Made by a program: the position numbers and the translations under genes. This document shows positions 43,293 through 51,911 of a stretch of DNA of 64,000 bases, one piece after another (within the stretch, counting starts at the first letter, position 1; every line of letters starts with the position of its first letter). Below the pieces are notes generated by a model. That model ran no database searches. It was not told the origin of the DNA and was given only the letters and a program-made list of their open reading frames with translations. Source of the DNA: an alpha proteobacterium HIMB5 (GTDB lineage: Bacteria > Pseudomonadota > Alphaproteobacteria > Pelagibacterales > Pelagibacteraceae); assembly GCA_000299095.1 (NCBI GenBank), contig CP003809.1, positions 806,001 to 870,000 on the forward strand, given 5' to 3'.

Positions 43293-44324
43293 TTACTTCC
43301 AATCAATTTTGAGTTTTTCATTGTTGCAAATGCATTCAATCATGCTGAGTAACAATGGAAACTCTTTTTTATCAAATTCCTTTAATATCTTTGGGCCAAT
43401 TGCAAAAGCTAAATCAGCTCCTTCAACAGTTATTTCTTTCATAAATTTATCTTTAGCATCTTTAAAGGTATGTCCTTTTCCAAGATAAAAACCCATTTTA
43501 CTATTCCTTCCACCAGCAGAACTTACATGCAAATCTCCTAAACCAGCTAATCCATAAGCAGTGTCTGGTTTACCATTAAGTTTTTTTGTAAGATTTTTCA
43601 TTTCAGATACTGCTTTATAAAATAAGGAAGCAGCAGTATTTAGATAATACTTATTTTTTATTTCATCATTTTGATCTTCGCTACTTAAACCCTCTGAAGC
43701 TCCAATTAACATTGAATATATATTTTTTGTTGCAGCACACACTTCAACACCCATAAGATCATCTGAATATTCTGTTGAATAATATTTTGTTGATATCATT
43801 GATCCTATTTTTTTTACAATATCTAAATTTTCATTTGCTAAAACTACACTACTTTTTATTCTATTTGCCAATCCACTTGCTAAACATGGTCCACCTACTG
43901 CTGAAATTTTTACTTCTTTAATTTTTTTTTCTTCTAAAATTTTATTTAATTTTTCAGCTAGAGTCTCAAATTTATTATCAATCACAGCTAAACCTTTTGT
44001 AAGTAAAAGAATATTTGTTGAATGATTATAAAATTTAGATAATTCTTCTCCGATCCATTCTATCCCTTTTGAACTTACACCTACCACTAATAAATCAATA
44101 TCTTTTTTTATTTCATCATTAAATTCAGAAAATTTTAATACTTTAATTGAAGATGGAAGTTGACATTTTAAAGTTGGATGGAAATTTTTATTCAAATTTA
44201 TTTCTTCAATTACTTTATCTTCTAAAAATGAACCAACTAAAAAAACTTCATTGGAATTGTCTGCGCAAGGAACTGCAAAAGCTGATCCCATTGCACCTGC
44301 GCCTATAATTACTATCTTGCTCAT
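43293..44324 (-). CDS. gpsA: NAD(P)-dependent glycerol-3-phosphate dehydrogenase (GpsA-like)
   Basis: 343 residues. IVIIGAGAMGSAFAVPCADN binds NAD(P), LLTKGLAV follows, and the catalytic lysine is in VEVCAATKNIYSMLIG. The C-terminal GLGDLHVSSAGGRNSKMG matches the GpsA substrate-binding segment. It is the last gene of a glycerol uptake operon, so it probably oxidises glycerol-3-phosphate to dihydroxyacetone phosphate, the reverse of the usual biosynthetic direction; no quinone-linked GlpD is in the cluster. Whether it also supplies lipid precursor is unknown. Six-base gap to the DUF2160 gene. Confidence 0.85.
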   Translation of the reverse strand: MSKIVIIGAGAMGSAFAVPCADNSNEVFLVGSFLEDKVIEEINLNKNFHPTLKCQLPSSIKVLKFSEFNDEIKKDIDLLVVGVSSKGIEWIGEELSKFYNHSTNILLLTKGLAVIDNKFETLAEKLNKILEEKKIKEVKISAVGGPCLASGLANRIKSSVVLANENLDIVKKIGSMISTKYYSTEYSDDLMGVEVCAATKNIYSMLIGASEGLSSEDQNDEIKNKYYLNTAASLFYKAVSEMKNLTKKLNGKPDTAYGLAGLGDLHVSSAGGRNSKMGFYLGKGHTFKDAKDKFMKEITVEGADLAFAIGPKILKEFDKKEFPLLLSMIECICNNEKLKIDWK

Positions 44325-44330
44325 GAATTT

Positions 44331-44696
44331 TTAAACGTACCTAAATACAAATATTGCAAAAACAAATGATAAAATAGTAGCAATCCAAAGCATTGGTCCG
44401 ACTAAACCGAGCCAACCTAAGTGAATATAAGCTGAGCTTAATAAAGAAATAAATAACCTATCTCCTCTGGTAGTATCTAATCCTAAAATTCCTCTTCTAG
44501 GACTTCCACCAGGTTTTTTCTTTTCCCATAAAACCATGACTACAAAACATAAAATTATGAATAAAAAAAACGCTGCAGTCTGCCAAGTCCAAGCCATCCA
44601 TGTAATGAATTCAAAATCAAAAAAACCTTTTTTTTGAGTTTCAGCTACAGAGCCCCAAGTATTAGTTTCAGCTGCAAATGAATTAGTAAAAATCAT
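44331..44696 (-). CDS. DUF2160 membrane protein of the glycerol ABC transporter locus
   Basis: 121 residues with about three hydrophobic segments. FITWMAWTWQTAAFFLFI, VLWEKKKPGGSPRRGILGLDT and HLGWLGLVGPM match the DUF2160 family, which is found in rhizobial glycerol transporter operons between the permease and dehydrogenase genes. It may help assembly or gating; function is not established. Its start overlaps the GlpQ stop by four bases. Confidence 0.82.
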   Translation of the reverse strand: MIFTNSFAAETNTWGSVAETQKKGFFDFEFITWMAWTWQTAAFFLFIILCFVVMVLWEKKKPGGSPRRGILGLDTTRGDRLFISLLSSAYIHLGWLGLVGPMLWIATILSFVFAIFVFRYV

Positions 44697-45493
44697 ACCC
44701 TACCTAATGCAAATCCTTTCGCGATATAATTTCTTACGAAATAAATTACTATAGCCCCTGGAACAATTGTTAAACTACCAGCTGCAGCCAATAATCCAAG
44801 TTCGTATCCTGATGTACTGGCGGTCCTAGTCATCGTAGCTGCAATTGGTTTTGCGGCAACTGCTGTTAAAGTTTTAGCTAGTAATAGCTCAACCCATGAA
44901 AACATGAAACAGAAAAACATTGTAATTCCAATTCCTGCAGTAATTGTTGGTATAAAAATTTTAAAGAAAAATTTAGTAAATGAATATCCGTCAACATAAG
45001 CTGTTTCATCTAATTCTTTTGGAACTGCTGACATAAACCCTTCTAAAATCCAAACAGCTAAAGGAATATTAAATAGACAATGCGATAAAGCTACAGCTAC
45101 GTGTGTATCAAACAAATTTACTGAAGAATAAAACTGAAAGAATGGTAATGCAAATACTGCTGGTGGTGCCATTCGATTTGTAAGTAACCAGAAAAATAAA
45201 TGTTTATCACCTAAAAATTTATATCTTGAAAAAGCATATGCAGCTGGCAATGCAGCCGCAACAGAAATAATGGTATTTAAAACTACATAATAAATTGAAT
45301 TTAAATAGCCAGTGTACCAAGTGCTATCTGTAAATATTTTTTTATAGTTTTCTAAAGTAAATTCTTGAGGCCATAATGTGTAAGTATTTATAATTTCAGT
45401 TGTTGTCTTAAAAGACATGTTTAATAACCAATAGATTGGTAGCATTAAAAAAATTATATAAATTGTAGGTACTAACCACTTAACTTTTTTCAT
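44693..45493 (-). CDS. glpQ: Glycerol ABC transporter permease GlpQ
   Basis: 266 residues, six membrane spans. The ATPase-contact loop is visible in ETAYVDGYSFTKFFFKIFIP (EAA-type with G at the usual place). Inner-membrane half of a carbohydrate-type importer with the following-upstream permease. Four-base overlaps on both sides keep subunits in equal amounts. Confidence 0.88.
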   Translation of the reverse strand: MKKVKWLVPTIYIIFLMLPIYWLLNMSFKTTTEIINTYTLWPQEFTLENYKKIFTDSTWYTGYLNSIYYVVLNTIISVAAALPAAYAFSRYKFLGDKHLFFWLLTNRMAPPAVFALPFFQFYSSVNLFDTHVAVALSHCLFNIPLAVWILEGFMSAVPKELDETAYVDGYSFTKFFFKIFIPTITAGIGITMFFCFMFSWVELLLAKTLTAVAAKPIAATMTRTASTSGYELGLLAAAGSLTIVPGAIVIYFVRNYIAKGFALGRV

Positions 45494-46356
45494 GACTGGC
45501 TCTCATTTTTCATCATTAAATTATAAAAAACCCAACAAACAGTAAGAACAATAAAGAAATATATTAATGACATTGCAGCTGCTGGTCCTAAATCAAATTG
45601 TCCTAATGCCATTTTAACTAAATCAATAGATAAGAAAGCTGTTGCATTTCCTGGCCCTCCCCCAGTTAAAACAAAAGGCTCAGTATAAATCATAAAACTG
45701 TCCATAAACCTTAGAAGGATTGCAATAGTTAAAACTTTTTTCATCTTAGGTAATTCTATGTGTCTAAATACAGCCCATCTGGTTGCACCATCGATTTCAG
45801 CTGCTTGATAATAAGCAGGTTGAATAGATCTCAATCCTGCATACGAAAGTAAAACAACCAATGAAGTCCAGTGCCAAACATCCATCAAAATAGTAGTAAA
45901 CCACGCATCACCACTTTGTTGTGTAAAATTATAATCAAAACCCATTGCATTTAATGAGTGACCTAAAAAACCAATATCTGGTAGCGCAAAAATATTCCAC
46001 ATTGCTCCAACTACATTCCAAGGAATTAATAGTGGCATAGACATTAAAACTAAACAAATTGGAACTCCAATTCCCTCTTTTGGCATATTCAATGCTATAA
46101 AAATTCCTAAAGGTATCTGAATAACTAAAATAATTAATGTGAATAAAACTTGTCTACCTAAGGCAGCATGAAATCTTTCGGAAACTAAAATTTGTTTAAA
46201 CCATCTTGTTCCTTCCCACATAAAAACATTATTTCCAAAGGTTTCTTGAAAGGCATAATTAACAACCGTCATCAATGGAATGATTGCATTAAATGCAACA
46301 AGAACAAAAACAGGTATTACAAAAAACCAGGCTTTTTGATTTACAGTTTTATTCAT
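45490..46356 (-). CDS. glpP: Glycerol ABC transporter permease GlpP
   Basis: 288 residues, six membrane spans. The EAA loop reads YYQAAEIDGATRWAVFRHIE followed by LPKMKKV. MSMPLLIPWNVVGAMWNIFA and the FVLTGGGPGNAT segment are typical of the MalF-like permease partner. It overlaps glpT by one base and glpQ by four bases. Confidence 0.88.
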   Translation of the reverse strand: MNKTVNQKAWFFVIPVFVLVAFNAIIPLMTVVNYAFQETFGNNVFMWEGTRWFKQILVSERFHAALGRQVLFTLIILVIQIPLGIFIALNMPKEGIGVPICLVLMSMPLLIPWNVVGAMWNIFALPDIGFLGHSLNAMGFDYNFTQQSGDAWFTTILMDVWHWTSLVVLLSYAGLRSIQPAYYQAAEIDGATRWAVFRHIELPKMKKVLTIAILLRFMDSFMIYTEPFVLTGGGPGNATAFLSIDLVKMALGQFDLGPAAAMSLIYFFIVLTVCWVFYNLMMKNESQS

Positions 46357-47423
46357 TAATCAACTATCCAGTTGTCCCCATACACATAAGTGTATTCTTT
46401 TTTAAATGTTAAGAAAGCTGAGCCTTCTGGTATTTTTTCTGAAGCTTTAGTAATTAATTTTATTTTTCCACTATCACTTTCAGTTTCAATAATCTTATTT
46501 TTTCCAGTGTTACTAACGTTAAGTATTTTTACTGGTAAACCTTCCTTATTAAAGGAAATAAACTCAGGTCTCACACCAATTTCTATTTTGGAAAAATTAG
46601 AATTATCTATTTTTGAATTTGAAGTCTCAATTTTTGTTCCATTAACAGCGACTGCCCCTTTATTGATTTCACATGGAAGAATATTCATTCCTGGAGAACC
46701 TATAAAATGACCAACAAAAGTGTGTTTAGGTTTTTCAAATAATTCCACGGGTGTTCCTGTTTGAACTATTTGACCTTCATGCATAACAACTACTTGATCA
46801 GCAAAAGTTAAGGCTTCTGTTTGATCGTGTGTTACATAAATCATAGTTCTCTTAATTTTTTGGTGAAGTTCTTTAAGTTTTGATCGTAACACCCACTTCA
46901 AATGGGGATCAATAACAGTTAAAGGTTCGTCAAACATAATTACATTTACATCCGACCTAACCAGTCCTCTTCCAAGTGATATTTTTTGTTTTCCATCAGC
47001 TGTTAAGCCTGAAGCTCTGTTATGTAATGTTGAAGTAAGTTCTAACATTTCAGCAATCTCATTAACTTTTCTTGTTATCTCTTCCTCTGGAATTTTTCTG
47101 TTTCTCAATGGGAATGCTAAATTTTCAAAAACAGTCATAGTGTCGTAGATTACAGGGAACTGAAATATTTGAGCTATGTTTCTTTCTACTGGGTTTTTTT
47201 CAGTAATATCCTCATCATTAAATAAAATTTTTCCACGAGTAGGAATTATTAATCCTGAAATAATATTAAGTAATGTTGTCTTTCCACATCCAGAAGGTCC
47301 AAGTAAAGCATATGCTCCTCCATCCTCCCAATCAATATTTACATTTCTAATTGCCCAATCTTCATCTTTACTTTGTGACTGTAAATAACTATGGCTTAAT
47401 TCATTTAAGGTTATTTTAGACAT
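46356..47423 (-). CDS. glpT: Glycerol ABC transporter ATPase GlpT (degenerate signature)
   Basis: 355 residues. Walker A is normal (GPSGCGKTT, 42-50), Walker B holds Glu166 (MFDEP) and the switch histidine is His199 (YVTHDQ). The signature motif, usually LSGGQ, reads LTADGKQ at 140-146, so its half-site should not support normal ATP closure. The second ATPase GlpS is the mirror image (good signature, missing His). The pair therefore keeps one complete composite site. C-terminal residues 240-355 form the regulatory domain of MalK-type ATPases. It overlaps glpS by eight bases. Confidence 0.88.
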   Translation of the reverse strand: MSKITLNELSHSYLQSQSKDEDWAIRNVNIDWEDGGAYALLGPSGCGKTTLLNIISGLIIPTRGKILFNDEDITEKNPVERNIAQIFQFPVIYDTMTVFENLAFPLRNRKIPEEEITRKVNEIAEMLELTSTLHNRASGLTADGKQKISLGRGLVRSDVNVIMFDEPLTVIDPHLKWVLRSKLKELHQKIKRTMIYVTHDQTEALTFADQVVVMHEGQIVQTGTPVELFEKPKHTFVGHFIGSPGMNILPCEINKGAVAVNGTKIETSNSKIDNSNFSKIEIGVRPEFISFNKEGLPVKILNVSNTGKNKIIETESDSGKIKLITKASEKIPEGSAFLTFKKEYTYVYGDNWIVD

Positions 47424-48480
47424 TTCCTACCAATCTATTATTGCTGTCGAAATATAAAAATTCATCAGCATTCATGAAAAGTTTTGTATTTTCTCCCACA
47501 TCTTTTTGATGAATTCCCTCTGACAATGATACCCAATTTAAATCTCCATTATTAAAATGAATCATGCTTTCAGATCCACTCAGTTCTGAAATGATTACCT
47601 TTCCATTTATTTCTATAGAATTATCTCCTTCTTTATATGTTGTGATATTATGAGGTCTAATTCCTACTTTATAATTTCCATCTTTTAGATTTAGATTTGT
47701 TTTCCAGCTAACTTTATCTGATAACAATGAACATGTTTCTCCTTTTTTGCTTATATCCGCAATATTCATAGGTGGATCACTAAAAACTTTTGCTGAGTCT
47801 AGATTATTTGGTTTGTTGTACACATCTAAAGTTTTACCATGTTGGATTACCTTTCCCTCTAAGAGTGTTGCAGTGTAACCTCCAATCAATAAGGCGTCTG
47901 ATGGTTCTGTGGTTGCGTATACCACAATACAATCTCTATCTTTAAATAATTTTGGTAATTCTTCTCTTAACTCTTCTCTTAGTTTGAAGTCTAAATTAGC
48001 TAATGGTTCATCTAGCAAAATTAAATCTGAGTCTTTTACTAAAGCTCTAGCTAATGCTGTTCTTTGTTGTTGGCCTCCAGATAATTCCATTGGTTTTTTA
48101 GTCAACATTGGAGTAAGTTTTAATAAATCTGCAACTTTACCAACTCTTTGATCTATCTCACTTTTTTCAATCCCAATTATTTTTAGTGGTGATGCAATGT
48201 TTTCGTAAACTGTAAAATTTGGATAGTTTATAAACTGCTGATAAACCATCGAAACATTTCTTTTTTGAACTTTCACACCAGTTACATTATTGTCATTAAA
48301 CCAAATCTCACCTGATGTTGGCTTGTCTAAACCAGCCATTATTTGCATCAAAGTTGTTTTTCCAGCTAAAGTGGAACCTAATAAAACATTGATAGTATTT
48401 TTTTCGAATTTTAAATCTGTATTGTAAATATGAGTTTCTTCACCTACTTTTTTTTCAATACCTTTTAATTCTAAACTCAT
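47416..48480 (-). CDS. glpS: Glycerol ABC transporter ATPase GlpS (non-canonical Walker A, no switch His)
   Basis: 354 residues. Walker A reads GSTLAGKTT (35-43), lacking the usual central glycine-serine pattern; the signature LSGGQQQR (133-140) and Walker B LILLDEP (153-159) are normal. The switch position is Thr191 (YATTEP) instead of His. It should therefore contribute mainly its signature to the functional site formed with the GlpT Walker A. MalK-like C-terminal domain. It lies 75 bases downstream of the binding-protein gene, with a stable hairpin in the gap. Confidence 0.86.
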   Translation of the reverse strand: MSLELKGIEKKVGEETHIYNTDLKFEKNTINVLLGSTLAGKTTLMQIMAGLDKPTSGEIWFNDNNVTGVKVQKRNVSMVYQQFINYPNFTVYENIASPLKIIGIEKSEIDQRVGKVADLLKLTPMLTKKPMELSGGQQQRTALARALVKDSDLILLDEPLANLDFKLREELREELPKLFKDRDCIVVYATTEPSDALLIGGYTATLLEGKVIQHGKTLDVYNKPNNLDSAKVFSDPPMNIADISKKGETCSLLSDKVSWKTNLNLKDGNYKVGIRPHNITTYKEGDNSIEINGKVIISELSGSESMIHFNNGDLNWVSLSEGIHQKDVGENTKLFMNADEFLYFDSNNRLVGNV

Positions 48481-48503
48481 ATAAAAAAATTTTGTGATTA
48501 AAA

Positions 48504-48529
48504 CAAAGAGGGGTTTTAACCCCTCTTTG
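48504..48529 (-). terminator. 26-base perfect hairpin between glpV and glpS
   Basis: CAAAGAGGGGTT and AACCCCTCTTTG are perfect 12-base arms around a TT centre, followed on the minus strand by TTTTAAT. It lies between the binding-protein gene and the rest of the operon, where partial termination or mRNA-end protection would raise glpV transcript above the transporter genes. Confidence 0.7.
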
Positions 48530-48555
48530 ATATAGATTTTATTTACAAAATAAAA

Positions 48556-50274
48556 TTAGTTCCAAGCTTTTTCGTAAGGAACAGTTTTACCTTGTGGTTT
48601 CTCATCACGCTTAGCTTTTGGTGATCCTGGTTGACCTAACCAATAATCTGCACCTTTAGGTTCAGATAATCTTGGACCACATCCACCGTATGTATTGTTA
48701 GCTTTGTCTGCAGCTTCCATACGTGACATTACTAAGTTCATCTCTTCTGCAAGACGATCCATAGCTTCTTGTGGAGTAAACGCACCTGAGTTCACATCTC
48801 CAATTTGTTGCCACCAAATTTGTGCTAGTTTCGGATAATCCGGAACGTTAACACCAGTTGGCGACCACAATACTCTGTTAGGAGATCTGTAGAATTCTAC
48901 TAATCCACCTAACTTAGGAGCTCTCTCAGTGAAAGATTTGTGATTAATATCACTATCTCTTATGATTGTTAAACCTACGTGGCTTTTCTTTAATGATACA
49001 GTTTTTGATACAACGAACTGAGCATACAACCATGCAGCTTTTCTTCTCTCAACTGGAGTAGACTTAAATAAAGTCCATGATCCAGCATCTTGATAACCAA
49101 GCTTCATACCTTCATCCCAGTAAGGTCCTTTTGGTGATGGACCCATTCTCCATAAAGGATTACCATTGTCATCAACTGTTTTATTTCCAGAACTCTTAGG
49201 CGCTACCATTGATGCAGTAAACGCTGTGTACCAGAAAATTTGTTGAGCAACGTTACCAGATGATAATGCAGGTAGTGACTGATAGAAGTCCATACTTGCA
49301 GCACCTGGAGGAGCATAAGCTCTTAACCACTCATCCCATTTTCTAATTGCGTAAACAGCAGCAGGACCATTTGCAGCTCCACCTCTAGCTACGTCAGCAC
49401 CAACTGGGTTACAAGTACCTTGTTCCATTCTTATACCCCACTCGTCTACTGGTATACCATTAGGTTTTCCAACTGAACCTGCTCCAGCCATTGATAACCA
49501 AGCATCAGTCATTCTCCAACCTAAGTCCGGAGCTCTTTTACCATAGTCCATATGACCATAAACTCTCACACCATCAATCTCTTTAACATCATTAGTAAAA
49601 TATTCAGCTATGTCCTCATAAGCTGACCAGTTAACTGGTACACCTAAATCATAGCCATATTTTGCTTTGAAGCCTTTTTTGATGTCTGCTCTGTCAAACC
49701 AGTCTTTTCTAAACCAGTATAGGTTAGCAAATTGTTGGTCTGGTAATTGGTATAATTTTCCGTCTGGACCAGTTGTAAATGATTTACCGATGAAATCATC
49801 GATATCTAAAGTTGGTAAAGTAACTGCTTTACCTTCTCCAGCCATCCAGTCAGTCAAATTTACAGCAAGCTGTAATCTTGAGTGTGTACCAATTAAGTCA
49901 GAGTCATTAATATAGGCATCGTATAAATTTCTGCCTGTTTGCATTTGTGTTTGTACAGCTTGTACAACTTCACCTTCTCCTAAAAGTTGGTGATTGACTT
50001 TAATACCTGTAATTTCCTCAAATGCTTTTGTTAGTGTTTTAGACTCATATTCGTGAGTTGGAATCGTTTCAGAAAGTACATTGATTTCCATTCCTTTGAA
50101 TGGTTTTGCAGCTTTTTGAAACCACTTTAGTTCTTTAATTCTTTCTTTTTCAGAAAGAGTAGAAAGACTAAACTCACCAGTTGCATACTTCTTAACTGCG
50201 TCTGCATAAGAAGATGTTGCTAGTAATGAGAATGAAACAACAAAAGCTAGGAAAGTCTTGATATGTTTAAACAT
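48556..50274 (-). CDS. glpV: Glycerol ABC transporter periplasmic binding protein GlpV
   Basis: 572 residues. Signal peptide with hydrophobic LAFVVSFSLLATSSYA and likely cleavage near residue 24. LGEGEVVQAVQTQMQTGRNL, YAYINDSDLIGTHSR-like sequence (DAYINDSDLIGTHSR) and VNVPDYPKLAQIWWQQIGD are stretches of the large solute-binding proteins of rhizobial glycerol transporters. A Shine-Dalgarno AAGGGAGA precedes the ATG by six bases. It is the first gene of the glp transport operon, separated from the rest by a hairpin. The gap of 155 bases upstream should hold its promoter. Confidence 0.86.
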   Translation of the reverse strand: MFKHIKTFLAFVVSFSLLATSSYADAVKKYATGEFSLSTLSEKERIKELKWFQKAAKPFKGMEINVLSETIPTHEYESKTLTKAFEEITGIKVNHQLLGEGEVVQAVQTQMQTGRNLYDAYINDSDLIGTHSRLQLAVNLTDWMAGEGKAVTLPTLDIDDFIGKSFTTGPDGKLYQLPDQQFANLYWFRKDWFDRADIKKGFKAKYGYDLGVPVNWSAYEDIAEYFTNDVKEIDGVRVYGHMDYGKRAPDLGWRMTDAWLSMAGAGSVGKPNGIPVDEWGIRMEQGTCNPVGADVARGGAANGPAAVYAIRKWDEWLRAYAPPGAASMDFYQSLPALSSGNVAQQIFWYTAFTASMVAPKSSGNKTVDDNGNPLWRMGPSPKGPYWDEGMKLGYQDAGSWTLFKSTPVERRKAAWLYAQFVVSKTVSLKKSHVGLTIIRDSDINHKSFTERAPKLGGLVEFYRSPNRVLWSPTGVNVPDYPKLAQIWWQQIGDVNSGAFTPQEAMDRLAEEMNLVMSRMEAADKANNTYGGCGPRLSEPKGADYWLGQPGSPKAKRDEKPQGKTVPYEKAWN

Positions 50275-50429
50275 TTATTTTCTCCCTTGTTGTTTTTAGA
50301 ACTATAAAGTTAACAAAGAAATGTATTTGATGTAAAGATGGTAATTTTGTATTTTTTTTGATTTATGAACAACAAAAAATTATAGAGAATTTAATATATT
50401 TAGATTAATTTTATACTACCTGAAGTTGT
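50275..50429. promoter_or_regulatory. Upstream region of glpV
   Basis: 155 AT-rich bases between the glpK stop and the glpV start. A TTTACA followed after 17 bases by TTAACT is a weak candidate promoter on the minus strand. No convincing operator was seen. Since glpK ends here, the region also must contain the 3' end of its message. Confidence 0.3.
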
Positions 50430-51911
50430 TTATGTTATTAAACTTCTTTTGATAGCTTTTTCCCAACCAGTGATAAGTGTTTTTCTTTTTGAATTTTTCA
50501 TTTTGGGAGAAAACTTTTTGTCTAAAGACCAATTTTTAGAAATATCTTTTAAAGATTTGTAAACACCAATTTTTAAACCAGCCATAAATGCAGCACCTAA
50601 TGCAGTTGTTTCATCAACTTTTGGCCTTAAAACTTTAACATTAACTACATCACTCAAAAATTGAGAAAACCAATTATTCTTTACCATACCACCATCAACT
50701 CTTACTAGTTTTGGTCTAAGACCATCATTTTTCATTGCTTCAAATAAATCGTAAGTTTGATAAGCAACAGACTCTACTGTTGCTCTTACAATTTCATTTA
50801 CACCTGTGTCTCTAGTCAAACCACTTAATACACCTCTAGATTTTGCATTCCAATACGGCGTCCCTAATCCAGTAAACGCAGGAACTAAATAAATTCCACT
50901 ATTAGAGTTTAGTTTTTTAATTAATTTTTCAGTGTCAGATGCTTTTTTTATAAAATTGATTTTATCTCTTAGCCATTGTACTCCAGCACCTGCAATAAAT
51001 ATTGAACCCTCGAGTGCATAAGTTGTTTTTCCGTTCAATCTATATCCAATAGTAGTTAATAATTTATTTTTTGAATAAATTATTTTATTACCAGTATTTA
51101 ATAGTAAAAATGCACCAGTACCGTATGTACTTTTTAAAGAACCAGGTTCAAAACAACATTGGCCTACAGTTGCTGATTGTTGATCTCCTATCATCCCTGT
51201 AATTGAATAAGACTCGCCTGTTATCTTGGGATCTGTATGTCCAAAATCATCAGAGCAATCTTTTACTTCGGGCAATATGTGCTCAGGTATTTTAAGCATA
51301 TCTAAAATTTGTTTATCCCACTTATTGTTAGTTATATTAAACAACATTGTTCTGCTAGCATTAGAGGCGTCTGTAAAATGATTAGTGCCTCCTGTTAATC
51401 TCCACAATAAAAAACAATCTACTGTTCCAAATAATAATCTTTTTTGTTTAATTAGTTCTTTTGCCTTAGGAACATTATCAATTATCCATTTAATTTTTGT
51501 TGCTGAAAAATAGGCATCAATAAGTAATCCTGTTTTATTGTAAACAATTGTTTCTTTTTTTTGCTTAATAAGTTTATTACAATAATCGACTGCTCTTCTA
51601 TCTTGCCAAACAATTGCATTGTATACTGGTTTACCAGTGTGTTTATCCCAAAGAATTGTAGTTTCTCTTTGATTGGTAATTCCTATTGTTAAAATTTTAC
51701 CTTTTAATTGTTTGCTTTTTTTTATTACATCTCTCAAAACTTTTTGAGTAGTTGACCAAATTTCCTCTGGGTTATGTTCAACCCATCCATCTTTTGGAAA
51801 GTATTGAGTAAATTCCATTTGTGATACAAATTTTGGCTTACCTCTTAAATCAAATAAAATTGCCCTACTCGAAGTTGTTCCTTGATCTATAGAGATTATA
51901 AATTTTTGCAT
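50430..51911 (-). CDS. glpK: Glycerol kinase
   Basis: 493 residues from Met at 51911; a longer reading to 51950 adds 13 residues but overlaps the transporter gene and does not fit the family N-terminus. The true start opens FIISIDQGTTSSRAILFD, the FGGY kinase phosphate motif. AIVWQDRRAVDYC, TDASNASRTMLFN and GTGAFLLLNTGN are family hallmarks, and the C-terminal half has RVDGGMVKNNWF. It phosphorylates glycerol to glycerol-3-phosphate. Its ATG overlaps the tmoV stop by one base, so a glycerol gene is translationally coupled to the TMAO importer. Confidence 0.93.
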   Translation of the reverse strand: MQKFIISIDQGTTSSRAILFDLRGKPKFVSQMEFTQYFPKDGWVEHNPEEIWSTTQKVLRDVIKKSKQLKGKILTIGITNQRETTILWDKHTGKPVYNAIVWQDRRAVDYCNKLIKQKKETIVYNKTGLLIDAYFSATKIKWIIDNVPKAKELIKQKRLLFGTVDCFLLWRLTGGTNHFTDASNASRTMLFNITNNKWDKQILDMLKIPEHILPEVKDCSDDFGHTDPKITGESYSITGMIGDQQSATVGQCCFEPGSLKSTYGTGAFLLLNTGNKIIYSKNKLLTTIGYRLNGKTTYALEGSIFIAGAGVQWLRDKINFIKKASDTEKLIKKLNSNSGIYLVPAFTGLGTPYWNAKSRGVLSGLTRDTGVNEIVRATVESVAYQTYDLFEAMKNDGLRPKLVRVDGGMVKNNWFSQFLSDVVNVKVLRPKVDETTALGAAFMAGLKIGVYKSLKDISKNWSLDKKFSPKMKNSKRKTLITGWEKAIKRSLIT

